A model generated the notes under the pieces. The model searched no databases. It was not told the DNA's origin and was given only the letters and a program-made list of their open reading frames with translations. The position numbers and the translations under genes were made by a program. 38,586 nucleotides of DNA, from NCBI GenBank assembly GCA_021298245.1, contig JAJTDZ010000021.1:1-38586 (forward strand), given 5' to 3'. Positions 1-7,846 of this stretch are shown here, in pieces; the first letter of the stretch is position 1, and each line of letters opens with the position of its first letter. Source of the stretch: Algoriphagus sp. (lineage in GTDB: Bacteria > Bacteroidota > Bacteroidia > Cytophagales > Cyclobacteriaceae).

Positions 1-1021
1 GCCATACCAAGGGCATTGCTTGTTCTTGATTTCCAAAATTTCCTCCCATTACGGCAATCACGCCATAATTGAGGTCTTGCAATAAATTTTTATTGATTCG
101 GATGCCGTAGCGAAATAACAATCGGTCCAGTTCATTTTCATTAGGCAAAGCCAAAGCTCCCTCCACTCCCATCTGAGCCATATCCACACGTGCACCTTCC
201 AGTGCTACCACCAAATTTCCACCTCCCATGACGTATTGATCCAAAAGGAATAGTTCTCGATCGGAATAGCTACTGTCTGGGCCTAAAATAAAAATCGCAG
301 CAAAAGAACTCAGGTCCTCCAATTTTTTGGCCTGTTCCATAGGGACCTTAAATAATTCGTATCGATCACCCAAAGCTTCAACCATGCCAAAGCCATCGTC
401 TTCGCTCAACTCTCCGTGCCCAATGATCATTGCGATAGCGCTTTTTTCAGGAGAAAGTAATTTCTGAATTGCAGTAGCCAATTCAAATTCAAGGTTTTCT
501 ATGGAAGTATTTAAAATTTGATCAGGCGTCATTCCCCTTTCTCCTTTCAAAATGAGTGCACCCGTCTCATAGGTATCGTCTGAAACAAGAATTCCTGGAA
601 AAATCAGCTGGGATTCTTGTCCCGTTTCTTTGTCCACAAACAAATTGGTGGGATTGATGCCATAGGAGCTAAGGGAATAGATAAATTCAGTTTGCAAGGA
701 ATCACTGACCTGCAGGGGATCAAAGTAGGAGACCGTGATGGGCTGTGCCGCATAGGCATTGAAGGTGCGGACCGTTTCTTCTATGGATTTTTGAAGTCTT
801 CGCATACCTCCTGGCAGCTGATCCCCGGTCAATAGAATGTCCACGTGTAGCGGACGATCCAGTTCCTCCAACAATTTTTGTGTGGAAGGATGCAAGGAAA
901 ATCGCTTTTCTTCGGTCAGGTCTATTCTAAAACGAATCCATTCACTGGACAATAAAAGAATCCACACTCCCAGAAGAAGTATCCCAAAAGGAATAAAGCG
1001 ATGTAGCAAGGTCCTTCTCAT
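1..1021 (-). CDS. gldG: GldG, gliding-motility ABC transporter auxiliary/permease protein (3' end outside window)
   Basis: GldG is the periplasm-facing partner of the GldA-GldF ABC transporter, which is required for gliding in several Bacteroidota. The reading frame from ATG at 1021 stays open to the window edge, giving about 340 N-terminal residues. It starts with a positively charged stretch and one membrane segment (about residues 8-26, HRFIPFGILLLGVWILLLSS), followed by a mixed soluble domain with the family's early segment DLTEEKRFSLHPST and later IGHGELSEDDGFG. The ATG overlaps the gldF stop (ATGA, 1018-1021), which fixes the start and implies translational coupling. The C-terminal part, expected to hold the closing membrane segment, is not visible. 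Identification rests on sequence pattern plus the gldA-gldF-gldG order. Confidence 0.9.
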   Translation of the reverse strand, partial: MRRTLLHRFIPFGILLLGVWILLLSSEWIRFRIDLTEEKRFSLHPSTQKLLEELDRPLHVDILLTGDQLPGGMRRLQKSIEETVRTFNAYAAQPITVSYFDPLQVSDSLQTEFIYSLSSYGINPTNLFVDKETGQESQLIFPGILVSDDTYETGALILKGERGMTPDQILNTSIENLEFELATAIQKLLSPEKSAIAMIIGHGELSEDDGFGMVEALGDRYELFKVPMEQAKKLEDLSSFAAIFILGPDSSYSDRELFLLDQYVMGGGNLVVALEGARVDMAQMGVEGALALPNENELDRLLFRYGIRINKNLLQDLNYGVIAVMGGNFGNQEQAMPLVW

Positions 1022-1737
1022 TTCTTTTTCAATACCAAAACAGCGGATCCAAGGAAAACCCAAACCATGCCCAAGAGAAAAAACACATCCCTACTGTCAA
1101 TCACTCCCCTGCCTAGACTGGTGTAATGGTAGCTCAAACTCAGCTCCTCTACCCCTCGAGACCAGTCCCATGGGACCAGATCTGCCAGGGCAGAAAATCC
1201 GAAGTACAAAACAAAGCAAAGGAAAACGCCCAAAACAAAAGCAACTACTTGTTGGGAAGTAAGTGAACTTGAAAACAGTCCTACAGAAGCGAAGGTTGCT
1301 CCAATCATCAATAGCCCAAGCCAACTTCCAAAAAAGCCAGCCCAATCCAAATTGCCCGGAGGATCTCCCAAGACCGACAAGGTGTAGGCATACCCCAGGG
1401 TAGGAAGCAGCGCAAGGAAAACCACCACCAAGATTGCTAGGTACTTGGCCAAAATAATTTGTGTCACGGATAAGGGAGAGGTCATCAATAGCTCCCAAGT
1501 GCCTGACTTCTTTTCTTCTGCAAGGCTTCTCATCGCTACTGCAGGAATAAGAAAGGTAAATACGTAGGGTGTGTAAACAAAGAGGGATTCCAAATCGGCA
1601 AATCCGTACTCCAAGACTGAACTTTCAGGGAAGACCCAGACGATTAATCCCAAAGCAAGCAAAAACAGAGAAAGCACCAGGTAGCCTATCAGGCTTCCAA
1701 AAAAAGTGGTTATTTCTTTTAAAAATAAACTTTTCAT
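1018..1737 (-). CDS. gldF: GldF, gliding-motility ABC transporter permease
   Basis: This is the integral membrane subunit of the GldAFG ABC transporter in the inner membrane. The 239-residue protein begins MKSLFLKEITTFFGSLIGY and has about six hydrophobic segments (roughly residues 14-36, 56-74, 100-125, 135-157, 164-187 and 217-235). It carries the ABC-2 permease landmark MRSLAEEKKSGTWELLMTSP between the second and third segments, typical of NatB/GldF-type permeases, where a cytoplasmic loop meets the ATPase. It overlaps gldA upstream and gldG downstream by 4 bp each, so the three are probably one transcriptional and translational unit. Length matches the family. The transported substrate is not established from sequence. 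Confidence 0.93.
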   Translation of the reverse strand: MKSLFLKEITTFFGSLIGYLVLSLFLLALGLIVWVFPESSVLEYGFADLESLFVYTPYVFTFLIPAVAMRSLAEEKKSGTWELLMTSPLSVTQIILAKYLAILVVVFLALLPTLGYAYTLSVLGDPPGNLDWAGFFGSWLGLLMIGATFASVGLFSSSLTSQQVVAFVLGVFLCFVLYFGFSALADLVPWDWSRGVEELSLSYHYTSLGRGVIDSRDVFFLLGMVWVFLGSAVLVLKKK

Positions 1738-2645
1738 GGGTTTTGCGTGATTTCTCGAAAAAGGGATTCCATGTTTTTTTCTTCTTGATTCAAACGAATC
1801 AAGGTGAGCTGACGGTGAGCGACTAGCTGAAGAATTGCTTTACGCGCCTCGGAGGAGTTTTTAGGGGTTAAGACTATCTCTCTACTACCTTTTGACCCAT
1901 ACCTAACTTGTCCCAAGTCGCCAAACCACTCCAATGCAAGTTCTTCTTCCGTTTCCAAAAGAAGAGAAGCCTCTGCTGCCCCAGCCCTTAGCTCGGCTAA
2001 ATCCCCTGAGCTAACGATTTTTCCCTGATTGATGATCACCACATCCTGGCATATGGCTTCCACCTCTTGCATGATGTGGGTAGAAAAAATCAAGGTTTTA
2101 TTTTCGGCAACTTCCTGAATCAAGCTTCGGATTTCTACCAATTGGTTGGGGTCTAGGCCGGTAGTAGGCTCATCTAAAATCACCAATGTGGGGTCATGCA
2201 GTAGGGCCCGTGCTATACCCACGCGCTGCCGATAGCCTTTGGACAGTTGCCCGATTTTCTTGTGCTGCTCCGCTTGCAGGCCTGTTTTTCGAATCAACTC
2301 CTCCGTGCGGCGGCGAATATCGGCAGATTTCATGCCGTAGATGCCCCCTGAAAAGGCCAAAAATTCTCGTACGTAAGTATCCAAGTACAGGGGGTTGTTT
2401 TCGGGAAGGTAACCAATGCGAGCGGCTAACTTTTTCGGATGAGACAAGGCATCCTCTCCCAAGAGGGTAACGGACCCAGAGTCAGCAGAAAGGTATCCTG
2501 TAATGATTTTTAGGGTGGTGGATTTACCGGCCCCATTGGGGCCTAAAAAACCCAAAATTCTCCCCGGAGAGGCCGAAAAACTTACCTCATCCAGCACTTG
2601 CTGCGTGCCGTAATGTTTACTAAGTGAAGCAACCTGGAGAGACAT
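1734..2645 (-). CDS. gldA: GldA, gliding-motility ABC transporter ATP-binding subunit
   Basis: This ATPase powers the GldF/GldG membrane complex. All ABC motifs are visible in the 303-residue protein: Walker A GPNGAGKST (about 35-43), Q-loop region around GYLPENNPLY, signature LSKGYRQRVG (about 134-143), Walker B and D-loop ILDEPTTGLD (about 156-165), and the switch His in FSTHIMQEVE. The C-terminal 90 residues form the extra domain common in GldA and NatA-like ATPases. It is the first gene of the gldA-gldF-gldG unit. A Bacteroidota promoter lies 34-63 bp upstream of its ATG. Confidence 0.95.
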   Translation of the reverse strand: MSLQVASLSKHYGTQQVLDEVSFSASPGRILGFLGPNGAGKSTTLKIITGYLSADSGSVTLLGEDALSHPKKLAARIGYLPENNPLYLDTYVREFLAFSGGIYGMKSADIRRRTEELIRKTGLQAEQHKKIGQLSKGYRQRVGIARALLHDPTLVILDEPTTGLDPNQLVEIRSLIQEVAENKTLIFSTHIMQEVEAICQDVVIINQGKIVSSGDLAELRAGAAEASLLLETEEELALEWFGDLGQVRYGSKGSREIVLTPKNSSEARKAILQLVAHRQLTLIRLNQEEKNMESLFREITQNP

Positions 2646-2678
2646 AGCTTGGGCGATTCAATACCAATCGGGTACTTA

Positions 2679-2708
2679 CAAAAATACGGATTGCTCTTGG
2701 AACGACAA
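2679..2708 (-). promoter_or_regulatory. Promoter of gldA-gldF-gldG
   Basis: On the minus strand, TTG (2708-2706) is followed after exactly 19 nt by TATTTTTG (2686-2679). This is the Bacteroidota sigma-A-type consensus (-33 TTG, -7 TAnnTTTG) with optimal spacing. Predicted transcription start is near 2672, giving a leader of about 27 nt before the gldA ATG. Confidence 0.75.
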
Positions 2709-2734
2709 GTAGGATTAATTACGTATACTTCCTC

Positions 2735-3385
2735 CTATTTTTTACCCTTTGGACGAAGGGGGCGGCATTCTACATCCACCACAAAATAGTTGGGATGCGT
2801 TTCTAGGGTTTGTACCACCGTTTGCGCCACGTCTTCAGGCCGCATCATGTGTTCGTGCGCCTCCATACCCGGAATATCGTCAAAGAAGTGCGTTTGTATG
2901 GACCCTGGATAGACGGTCGATACCTTGATGCCAAAGTCTCGAAGCTCCATGTAGAGGGAGTGGGAGATACCGCGGACCGCATGTTTGGTGCCCACATAGC
3001 CCGCAAAGTTGGCCACGCCATTCAGTCCTGCGATTGAGGCCACGTTGAGGATATGTCCTTCATCGGCTGCTTTCATGGCTGGAATGAGTCGCTTGGTGGT
3101 GTAGGACATGCTTTCCAAGGAGCCTGCCACGCCAAAGCCAGCGTTATTCACTAAAATACGGATGTCTTTCCCCAAAGAAGCGACAGTATCTCGATAAGCT
3201 TGATCCACCTGAGACTCGTCCGCTACATCGCAGGAGAAGAAGTGAAAATGGGGATGGGTAAAGTGCGGTTGGGTTCTGCCCCAACCCGCTACAATTACTC
3301 CTTTTTCAAGCAGGAGCTTGACGATTTCCAAACCGAGTCCTTTACTTACGCCCGTGACCACGGCTACTTTATTTTTTAATTCCAT
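2735..3385 (-). CDS. SDR-family oxidoreductase lacking an internal segment
   Basis: This is a classical short-chain dehydrogenase/reductase with a Rossmann fold, probably an NAD(P)-dependent oxidoreductase of unknown substrate. Visible motifs are TGVSKGLG (about 11-18), NNAGFG (80-85), catalytic-type Ser117 in NVASIAG, and Y130-x3-K134 in YVGTKHA. ATG 3385 was chosen because it puts the glycine motif near residue 11 and because a promoter at 3434-3466 predicts transcription starting near 3427, downstream of the alternative start at 3436. Oddity: only 37 residues separate NNAG from the catalytic Ser, against 53 in the other SDR of this window (30716-31531). The missing piece is the alpha-4 helix region that normally carries the conserved Asn of the N-S-Y-K tetrad. 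The frame is intact. It may be inactive or altered. Confidence 0.85.
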   Translation of the reverse strand: MELKNKVAVVTGVSKGLGLEIVKLLLEKGVIVAGWGRTQPHFTHPHFHFFSCDVADESQVDQAYRDTVASLGKDIRILVNNAGFGVAGSLESMSYTTKRLIPAMKAADEGHILNVASIAGLNGVANFAGYVGTKHAVRGISHSLYMELRDFGIKVSTVYPGSIQTHFFDDIPGMEAHEHMMRPEDVAQTVVQTLETHPNYFVVDVECRPLRPKGKK

Positions 3386-3433
3386 CGAAAGTATGTTTCT
3401 CCTAGTAAAGCCATTTTCCACCGAAAAGTTCTG

Positions 3434-3466
3434 CAAACCTAGGCTTTATCCAAAATTTCATGCAAA
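3434..3466 (-). promoter_or_regulatory. Putative promoter of the SDR gene
   Basis: Minus-strand TAGGTTTG (3441-3434) matches TAnnTTTG exactly, with TTTG (3466-3463) 21 nt upstream. The predicted start near 3427 gives a leader of about 42 nt before the ATG at 3385. It lies in the divergent gap shared with the first M20 amidohydrolase gene. Confidence 0.5.
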
Positions 3467-3525
3467 TTCCAATCGTTGAATTAGTTTTCAACTTTCAAGT
3501 TCACCACCAACCGCTAATTCTAGCT

Positions 3526-4818
3526 ATGAAGAATTTAATCCTTCCCCTTCTGCTTTTGAGCAGTACGGCTTTTGCCCAAAGTAAACTTCGTCCCAGCATC
3601 GACCAAAAGGCTGCAGCCATTGAAACCAAAGTCATCGAGTGGAGACGTGACATTCACCAGCATCCAGAACTTGGCAACAATGAAGTAAGAACTGCCAAAT
3701 TGGTCGCCGATCACCTGCGCTCCTTGGGCATTGAAGTGCAGGAAGGGGTAGCTACAACCGGGGTAGTAGGCATCTTGCGGGGAGGCAAGCCAGGCCCCAT
3801 GGTAGCCTTACGGGCGGACATGGATGCCCTGCCCGTGACCGAGCGCGTAGACTTACCTTTCAAATCCACTGTAACTACTACCTACAATGGACAGCAAACC
3901 GGCGTAATGCATGCCTGCGGGCACGATAGCCACGTGGCCATCTTGATGGGGGTGGCAGAGGTGCTTGCTGGCATGAAGGCCCAGCTGGAAGGTTCTGTTA
4001 AATTTATTTTCCAACCCGCCGAAGAAGGAATTTATGAGCCAGGAGTCACTTCTTGGGGAGCCAAGCAGATGGTGGCAGAAGGCGTGATGAAGGATGTGGA
4101 TGCGATTTTTGGCTTGCATATTTCCTCTCAAACCGAGGTAGGAAAAATTGGCTACCGCTCTGGCCCCGCTCAAGCTGCCGTGGACAATTTGGAAATCATC
4201 GTGCACGGCACCCAAGCACACGGTGCATCGCCTTGGTCTGGGGTAGACCCGATCGTGACCGCTTCCCAGATCGTGACTGGCCTGCAGACCATCCTGTCTC
4301 GTAGCGTCAATGTCACTCAAAATCCTGCAGTGGTCACCGTAGGCGCCATTCATGGAGGCATTCGTCACAACATCATTCCTGAAAAAGTAGAGATGATCGG
4401 CACCATCCGCACCTTTGGAGAACAACAACAAGATCTGGTGCACCGTCGTATCACCGAGATCGCAACCAACATAGCGGAGAGTGCGGGTGGCCGTGCAGAG
4501 GTCAACATCACCAAGCTCTATCCCTCCACGGTCAATGACCCGGACCTTACCGCCAAGATGGTTTCCACTTTGGAGGCTGCTGCCGGCAAGGAGAATGTGA
4601 ACGTGAACCCACCCGTAACCGGAGCAGAAGACTTTAGCTTCTACCAGCGGGAAAAGCCAGGCTTATTTATCGGTTTGGGAGGCATGAAAAAAGGAGGAGA
4701 TCCCACCAAAACTCCTTCGCACCACACCCCAGACTTCTACTTAGACGAAAGTGGCTTCGTTCTCGGCGTACGCGTGATGAGCTACTTTGTGGTGGACTTT
4801 ATGGGGATGAAGAAGTAA
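3526..4818 (+). CDS. Secreted M20-family amidohydrolase, copy A
   Basis: This is an M20D-type metal-dependent amidohydrolase (hippurate hydrolase / N-acyl-amino-acid hydrolase / ILR1-like group), expected to hydrolyse N-acyl or amide bonds in the periplasm. The 430-residue protein starts with a signal peptide (MKNLILPLLLLSSTAFAQ). Metal-ligand motifs are HACGHDSH (C131, H133), the Glu pair in QPAEEG (166-167), the His in IFGLH, and SHHTPDF near the C-terminus. The dimerisation domain contains HGASPWSGVDP. ATG 3526 was chosen over the in-frame upstream start at 3460 because it gives a clean signal peptide and aligns with copy B from its first residue. Copy B (7876-9162) is about four-fifths identical by eye. 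The exact substrate is unknown. Confidence 0.92.
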   Translation: MKNLILPLLLLSSTAFAQSKLRPSIDQKAAAIETKVIEWRRDIHQHPELGNNEVRTAKLVADHLRSLGIEVQEGVATTGVVGILRGGKPGPMVALRADMDALPVTERVDLPFKSTVTTTYNGQQTGVMHACGHDSHVAILMGVAEVLAGMKAQLEGSVKFIFQPAEEGIYEPGVTSWGAKQMVAEGVMKDVDAIFGLHISSQTEVGKIGYRSGPAQAAVDNLEIIVHGTQAHGASPWSGVDPIVTASQIVTGLQTILSRSVNVTQNPAVVTVGAIHGGIRHNIIPEKVEMIGTIRTFGEQQQDLVHRRITEIATNIAESAGGRAEVNITKLYPSTVNDPDLTAKMVSTLEAAAGKENVNVNPPVTGAEDFSFYQREKPGLFIGLGGMKKGGDPTKTPSHHTPDFYLDESGFVLGVRVMSYFVVDFMGMKK

Positions 4819-4822
4819 TTTT

Positions 4823-4850
4823 GTCAACGGTCCACAGTCCACTGTCCACC
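4823..4850. repeat. Heptamer tandem repeat GTCCACN
   Basis: Four consecutive 7-bp units are present: GTCAACG, GTCCACA, GTCCACT, GTCCACC. The last three differ only at the final base. The block sits just after the stop of amidohydrolase copy A and just before its terminator. Similar short heptamer runs are scattered through some bacterial genomes; no function can be read here. Confidence 0.65.
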
Positions 4851-4858
4851 AACATCAG

Positions 4859-4888
4859 ACCTCCCAAAGCCATTTGGGAGGTTTTTTT
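4859..4888 (+). terminator. Intrinsic terminator after amidohydrolase copy A
   Basis: A perfect stem CCTCCCAAA (4860-4868) and TTTGGGAGG (4873-4881) with loop GCCA is followed by seven T residues. An outer A-T pair extends the stem to ten pairs. It ends the transcript of the M20 gene 41 bp upstream. Confidence 0.93.
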
Positions 4889-4930
4889 AATCTTTTGAAA
4901 GAAGTATTTTGTTTTATTTTTTCGCTTGGA

Positions 4931-4961
4931 TTTGCACTTTTGAAAATATTCTATACCTTTT
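4931..4961 (+). promoter_or_regulatory. Putative promoter of the AT-rich insert's first gene
   Basis: TTTG (4931-4934) is followed by 19 nt and then TACCTTTT (4954-4961), a 7 of 8 match to TAnnTTTG. The predicted start lies about 75 nt before the ATG at 5043. Confidence 0.4.
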
Positions 4962-5042
4962 AAATAAGGGATTTCCTTTTTCCATATTTAAGTATAAAAA
5001 TTCACCTTCCAATCAAGTCATCCTTTTCTTAAAAACTCCATC

Positions 5043-5801
5043 ATGGATAATCAATTGGTCTTGAAAAAGTTAAGAAATGCCATTTCGGTTTTCCTTTATA
5101 CTGGTCTTATTTTATTTTTCAGTTGGCTTGCTAGCTGGGAAACCTACCTTGGATATTTAGGTCTATTGATTCTTTTTTTTGGAATCATTTTTTGGCGACT
5201 GAAAGGAATTAAATTTTTATATATTTTCCTATTTCCCCTATTCATTTTTACCATGGTCTTATTCCCACAATCTTTAAACATATATAATCAAAAGACCGCC
5301 GAATACATGGCAAAAATTGATTCTGGAAAAGACTTAAGTTTCAAAGAAAAGGCTAGCATTTATGGTTTAAATTTCTTCATGTGTGTCATTGCCTTTCCTA
5401 TTTATCCGGAAGTAGCAAAGGAGAGTTTCTATTTAATGTTCAAAACAGAAGATGGGAGGAGAGTCTTTGAGGATGATTTTTTTATGGAATCTCAAAAAAT
5501 TAAAGATGGATTAAAAAAGAGAGCCTCAGATGTTAGCTGGAACATGTCAGAATATGTCTGCGGAAACAAAGAAAGCAGGTATGCTTTAGCATTGAACCCA
5601 TGCAATCTTTCGATTAAAAAATTTGAAAACTTTACTGAAATTACAGTAGAAGTTGCAGTAACCTATGATAAAAAAACCCGAGCCGTTTTGGTAAATGACC
5701 CTTTTGAAATAGCTGTTGAAGAAGGTTTATTTCTTTACCTACAAGGAGAAAAATGGCTCCATCCTTACAAGGCGATATGGAAAACAACAGTAGAAAATTA
5801 G
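5043..5801 (+). CDS. Hypothetical membrane protein with soluble C-terminal domain
   Basis: I do not recognise this 252-residue protein. Residues about 12-75 contain three closely packed hydrophobic segments (ending in FLYIFLFPLFIFTMVLF). The remainder is mostly hydrophilic, with a weaker hydrophobic patch near residues 112-122, and two cysteines, in YVCGNKE and LNPCNLS, that might pair if the domain is periplasmic. Topology is not settled. The reading frame is rich in AT-ending codons and Lys/Asn/Ile/Phe, clearly unlike the flanking amidohydrolase genes. It is the first of three such genes (5043-7626) between two amidohydrolase copies. No nuclease, protease or toxin motif is visible, so no role is assigned. 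Confidence 0.75.
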   Translation: MDNQLVLKKLRNAISVFLYTGLILFFSWLASWETYLGYLGLLILFFGIIFWRLKGIKFLYIFLFPLFIFTMVLFPQSLNIYNQKTAEYMAKIDSGKDLSFKEKASIYGLNFFMCVIAFPIYPEVAKESFYLMFKTEDGRRVFEDDFFMESQKIKDGLKKRASDVSWNMSEYVCGNKESRYALALNPCNLSIKKFENFTEITVEVAVTYDKKTRAVLVNDPFEIAVEEGLFLYLQGEKWLHPYKAIWKTTVEN

Positions 5802-5956
5802 AGATCGAATACACAAAAAAGAAAAAGGGTTTTAGCTTATTTTTTTATTTCAATCTTAACTTTTAAAAATAGATAAAAATATTTAAACTTATAAAAGCTG
5901 GTTGACCACTAACTTTAATAGGAAATTAAAATTCAACAAAATAAAAATAAAAAAAT

Positions 5957-6547
5957 ATGACTTCTGAATTAACTAAAAATCTATTTCTGGTAAAACAGAA
6001 TATAGGGATGTTCAAAGCTGCCAATAGTTTTGACATTTATGATCCATTAACTTCAAATCTCGAATTAGTATGTAGGGAGGAAAATTTAGGATTTTTCACA
6101 AAATTTCTAAGGTTCACTAATTTCAAAGTATTTACCCCTTTTAGCGTATCCATTCGATCTAAAAATGGAAATCAAATTATTTGCCTGAAAAGAAATGCAT
6201 CATTGGGATTTTCCCCGATTGTAATTTTTGACGAAAAAAATATGCCAATTGGTAAATTAAAGCCGAAAATAAGGATTGGGGGTGCAAAAATAGAAATTCA
6301 AGACATGTCGAATACGGTTTTAGCAACCCTAACTGGAAATTTAATTGGATGGGATTTTAAGATAAAGGAAAACAATTTAGAAATAGCCATGATATCAAAA
6401 AAATGGGCTGGTATTGGAAAGGAACTTTTTACATCGGCAGACAATTACATCCTTAAGATCGACGATAGTGTCCCAAATAATTCAAACTTAAGACCCCTAA
6501 TATTAAGTTCGGTTTTGTGCATAGACTTTCTTTTAAAGAATAAATAA
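5957..6547 (+). CDS. Scramblase-related / LURP-one (tubby-like beta-barrel) family protein
   Basis: The 196-residue protein resembles the bacterial phospholipid-scramblase-related family (tubby C-terminal-like beta-barrel with a central helix). Family landmarks visible are FLVKQNIGMFKAANSFDIYD at the N-terminus, LGFFTKFLRFTNFK with TPFSV after it, the repeated beta-strand turns in the middle (IGKLKPKIRIGGAKIEIQD), and KKWAGIGKELFTSADNYIL near the C-terminus. Members are usually cytoplasmic single-domain proteins of about this size. True lipid scrambling has not been shown for most bacterial homologues, so function is uncertain. It has no signal peptide. It sits in the AT-rich insert, 155 bp after the membrane protein and 257 bp before the next gene, so a single operon is not obvious. 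Confidence 0.82.
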   Translation: MTSELTKNLFLVKQNIGMFKAANSFDIYDPLTSNLELVCREENLGFFTKFLRFTNFKVFTPFSVSIRSKNGNQIICLKRNASLGFSPIVIFDEKNMPIGKLKPKIRIGGAKIEIQDMSNTVLATLTGNLIGWDFKIKENNLEIAMISKKWAGIGKELFTSADNYILKIDDSVPNNSNLRPLILSSVLCIDFLLKNK

Positions 6548-6782
6548 TTCTATTTTATTTTAAAGGATCCTCATTAGAAAAAGTAAATTTCCATTTATTA
6601 AGTTGAAATATATTTACAAACTGTCAAAAATGACTACCACTTACCAATTGATACTTATAATATAAAAACTTAACTTCAAATTTCACATTACTTAATCCCT
6701 ACAAATTGTTAACAAGCAAAGAACAGGTTAATTTATTTTAAAATTAATTCTAATGACCTATTTTATCTTATAAATAAATAAT

Positions 6783-6790
6783 TATATTTG
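6783..6790 (+). promoter_or_regulatory. Putative -7 element for the gene at 6805
   Basis: TATATTTG matches TAnnTTTG exactly, 14 nt before the ATG. No TTG is seen at the expected distance upstream, only T-rich sequence. The surrounding 257-bp gap (6548-6804) is very AT-rich and I see nothing else in it. Confidence 0.35.
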
Positions 6791-6804
6791 AAAAAAACTT
6801 AATT

Positions 6805-7626
6805 ATGAAGAAGACTAAAGTATTTTTCGTTTCGCTAATCCTTGTTTTAGGCCTGGCATCTGCCATGATAATTTCTTCTCAATTGTATATTAAAGAGCAA
6901 GTTTCAGAGATAGGGCGTAGGGTAGGATCTAATTCTTATTGGTTTGGTAGTATGGGCCTTGGTGAATTATTGGCCTTAAATTACAATTACGTTTATGCTC
7001 ATTTAAATGAAGAAACAGGTGAAAATGAATGGCGAAATATGCTAGCAGCTAACCCAACTCTTGCATACACGGCCGTTGATTTGTATTCAACAGATTTCCT
7101 GGAGGGATTTAAAGAAGGGTTTGAAGAAGGAAAAAAAGAGAACATAATACAAATGAATGATTATAATACTCAAGCTGAAGATTCTATGGAACTATATTCA
7201 AATTATGATTTTGATGTGGTTAGAAATAGAGATTACAAAGATTATTTGAGATTAAACTTGGGAAACATGAGAAAATATCAACATTTGATTGATGATTTGC
7301 TCAAATTGGATGATTCAAAACTTAATTCATTGATTAATTCGATTACTAAAGATCCTGTGGCTATAGCACTTGATGAAAATTGGGAACCAGTAGAAAAGCC
7401 CATTGAAGCCAAGGAATTAAAGAATTGGTTAGTAAGTAATGGACACATAAATAATGCATGGGAAATGAGCACTTCTGGGATGCCATCATACAATTATTTT
7501 CCAACAGATATAATTTTATTGACTAGACGAATTTCCAGTTCTTACCCTGACTGGACCAACCGAAGAACCCTAGAGGAAATGAAAAAGTTTTCAGTACACG
7601 TTCAGAATAAATTACAGGTTGATTAA
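6805..7626 (+). CDS. Hypothetical protein with N-terminal signal anchor
   Basis: I do not recognise this 273-residue protein. It starts MKKTKVFFVSLILVLGLASA, a positively charged N-terminus followed by one hydrophobic segment (about residues 6-25) that could be a signal peptide or a membrane anchor. The rest is hydrophilic, acidic in places (FLEGFKEGFEEGKKE, about 93-107) and probably largely helical, with a more polar C-terminal third. No enzyme motif or cysteine pair is seen. The ORF has a convincing -7 element upstream and an intrinsic terminator 60 bp downstream, so it looks like a real single gene. Its AT-rich composition groups it with 5043-6547. Confidence 0.72.
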   Translation: MKKTKVFFVSLILVLGLASAMIISSQLYIKEQVSEIGRRVGSNSYWFGSMGLGELLALNYNYVYAHLNEETGENEWRNMLAANPTLAYTAVDLYSTDFLEGFKEGFEEGKKENIIQMNDYNTQAEDSMELYSNYDFDVVRNRDYKDYLRLNLGNMRKYQHLIDDLLKLDDSKLNSLINSITKDPVAIALDENWEPVEKPIEAKELKNWLVSNGHINNAWEMSTSGMPSYNYFPTDIILLTRRISSSYPDWTNRRTLEEMKKFSVHVQNKLQVD

Positions 7627-7685
7627 TTTATCTGAGTTTGTTAAAAACGCTTTTTTTCGGAACTAAGCGAATGAATTCAAGAAAT

Positions 7686-7722
7686 TCAGACTAGTGTAAT
7701 TTCCCTAGTCTGATTTTTTTTT
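7686..7722 (+). terminator. Intrinsic terminator of the AT-rich insert
   Basis: Stem TCAGACTAG (7686-7694) and CTAGTCTGA (7705-7713) forms nine perfect pairs with a 10-nt loop, followed by nine T residues. It closes the transcript of the gene ending at 7626. Confidence 0.92.
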
Positions 7723-7838
7723 ATTTTAGAAGCATCTCTTTTTTCTACTTTCCAAATGTATTCGCCCTCCCCCATCCCAATTACAGGAATGGGGTTTTTG
7801 CTTTTAATCCTTAGATTTTCAGATTTCGTAAAATCAGC

Positions 7839-7846
7839 TACATTTG
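7839..7846 (+). promoter_or_regulatory. -7 element of the promoter for amidohydrolase copy B
   Basis: TACATTTG matches TAnnTTTG exactly. The predicted start near 7853 gives a leader of about 23 nt before the ATG at 7876. The -33 region is T-rich without a clear TTG. Confidence 0.45.

Noticed and set aside
1018..1498. Overlapping open frames inside gldF and other genes on either strand
   Set aside because: They follow the codon pattern of the real genes, lack starts with context, and show no family resemblance.
3386..3436. Longer N-terminus for the first SDR (start 3436)
   Set aside because: The extension has no SDR resemblance and begins at or before the predicted transcription start (about 3427).
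5043..7626. The AT-rich insert as a phage-defence or toxin system
   Set aside because: No nuclease, helicase, protease, reverse transcriptase, TIR or toxin motif was seen, gaps of 155 and 257 bp argue against one tight operon, and no mobility gene is present.
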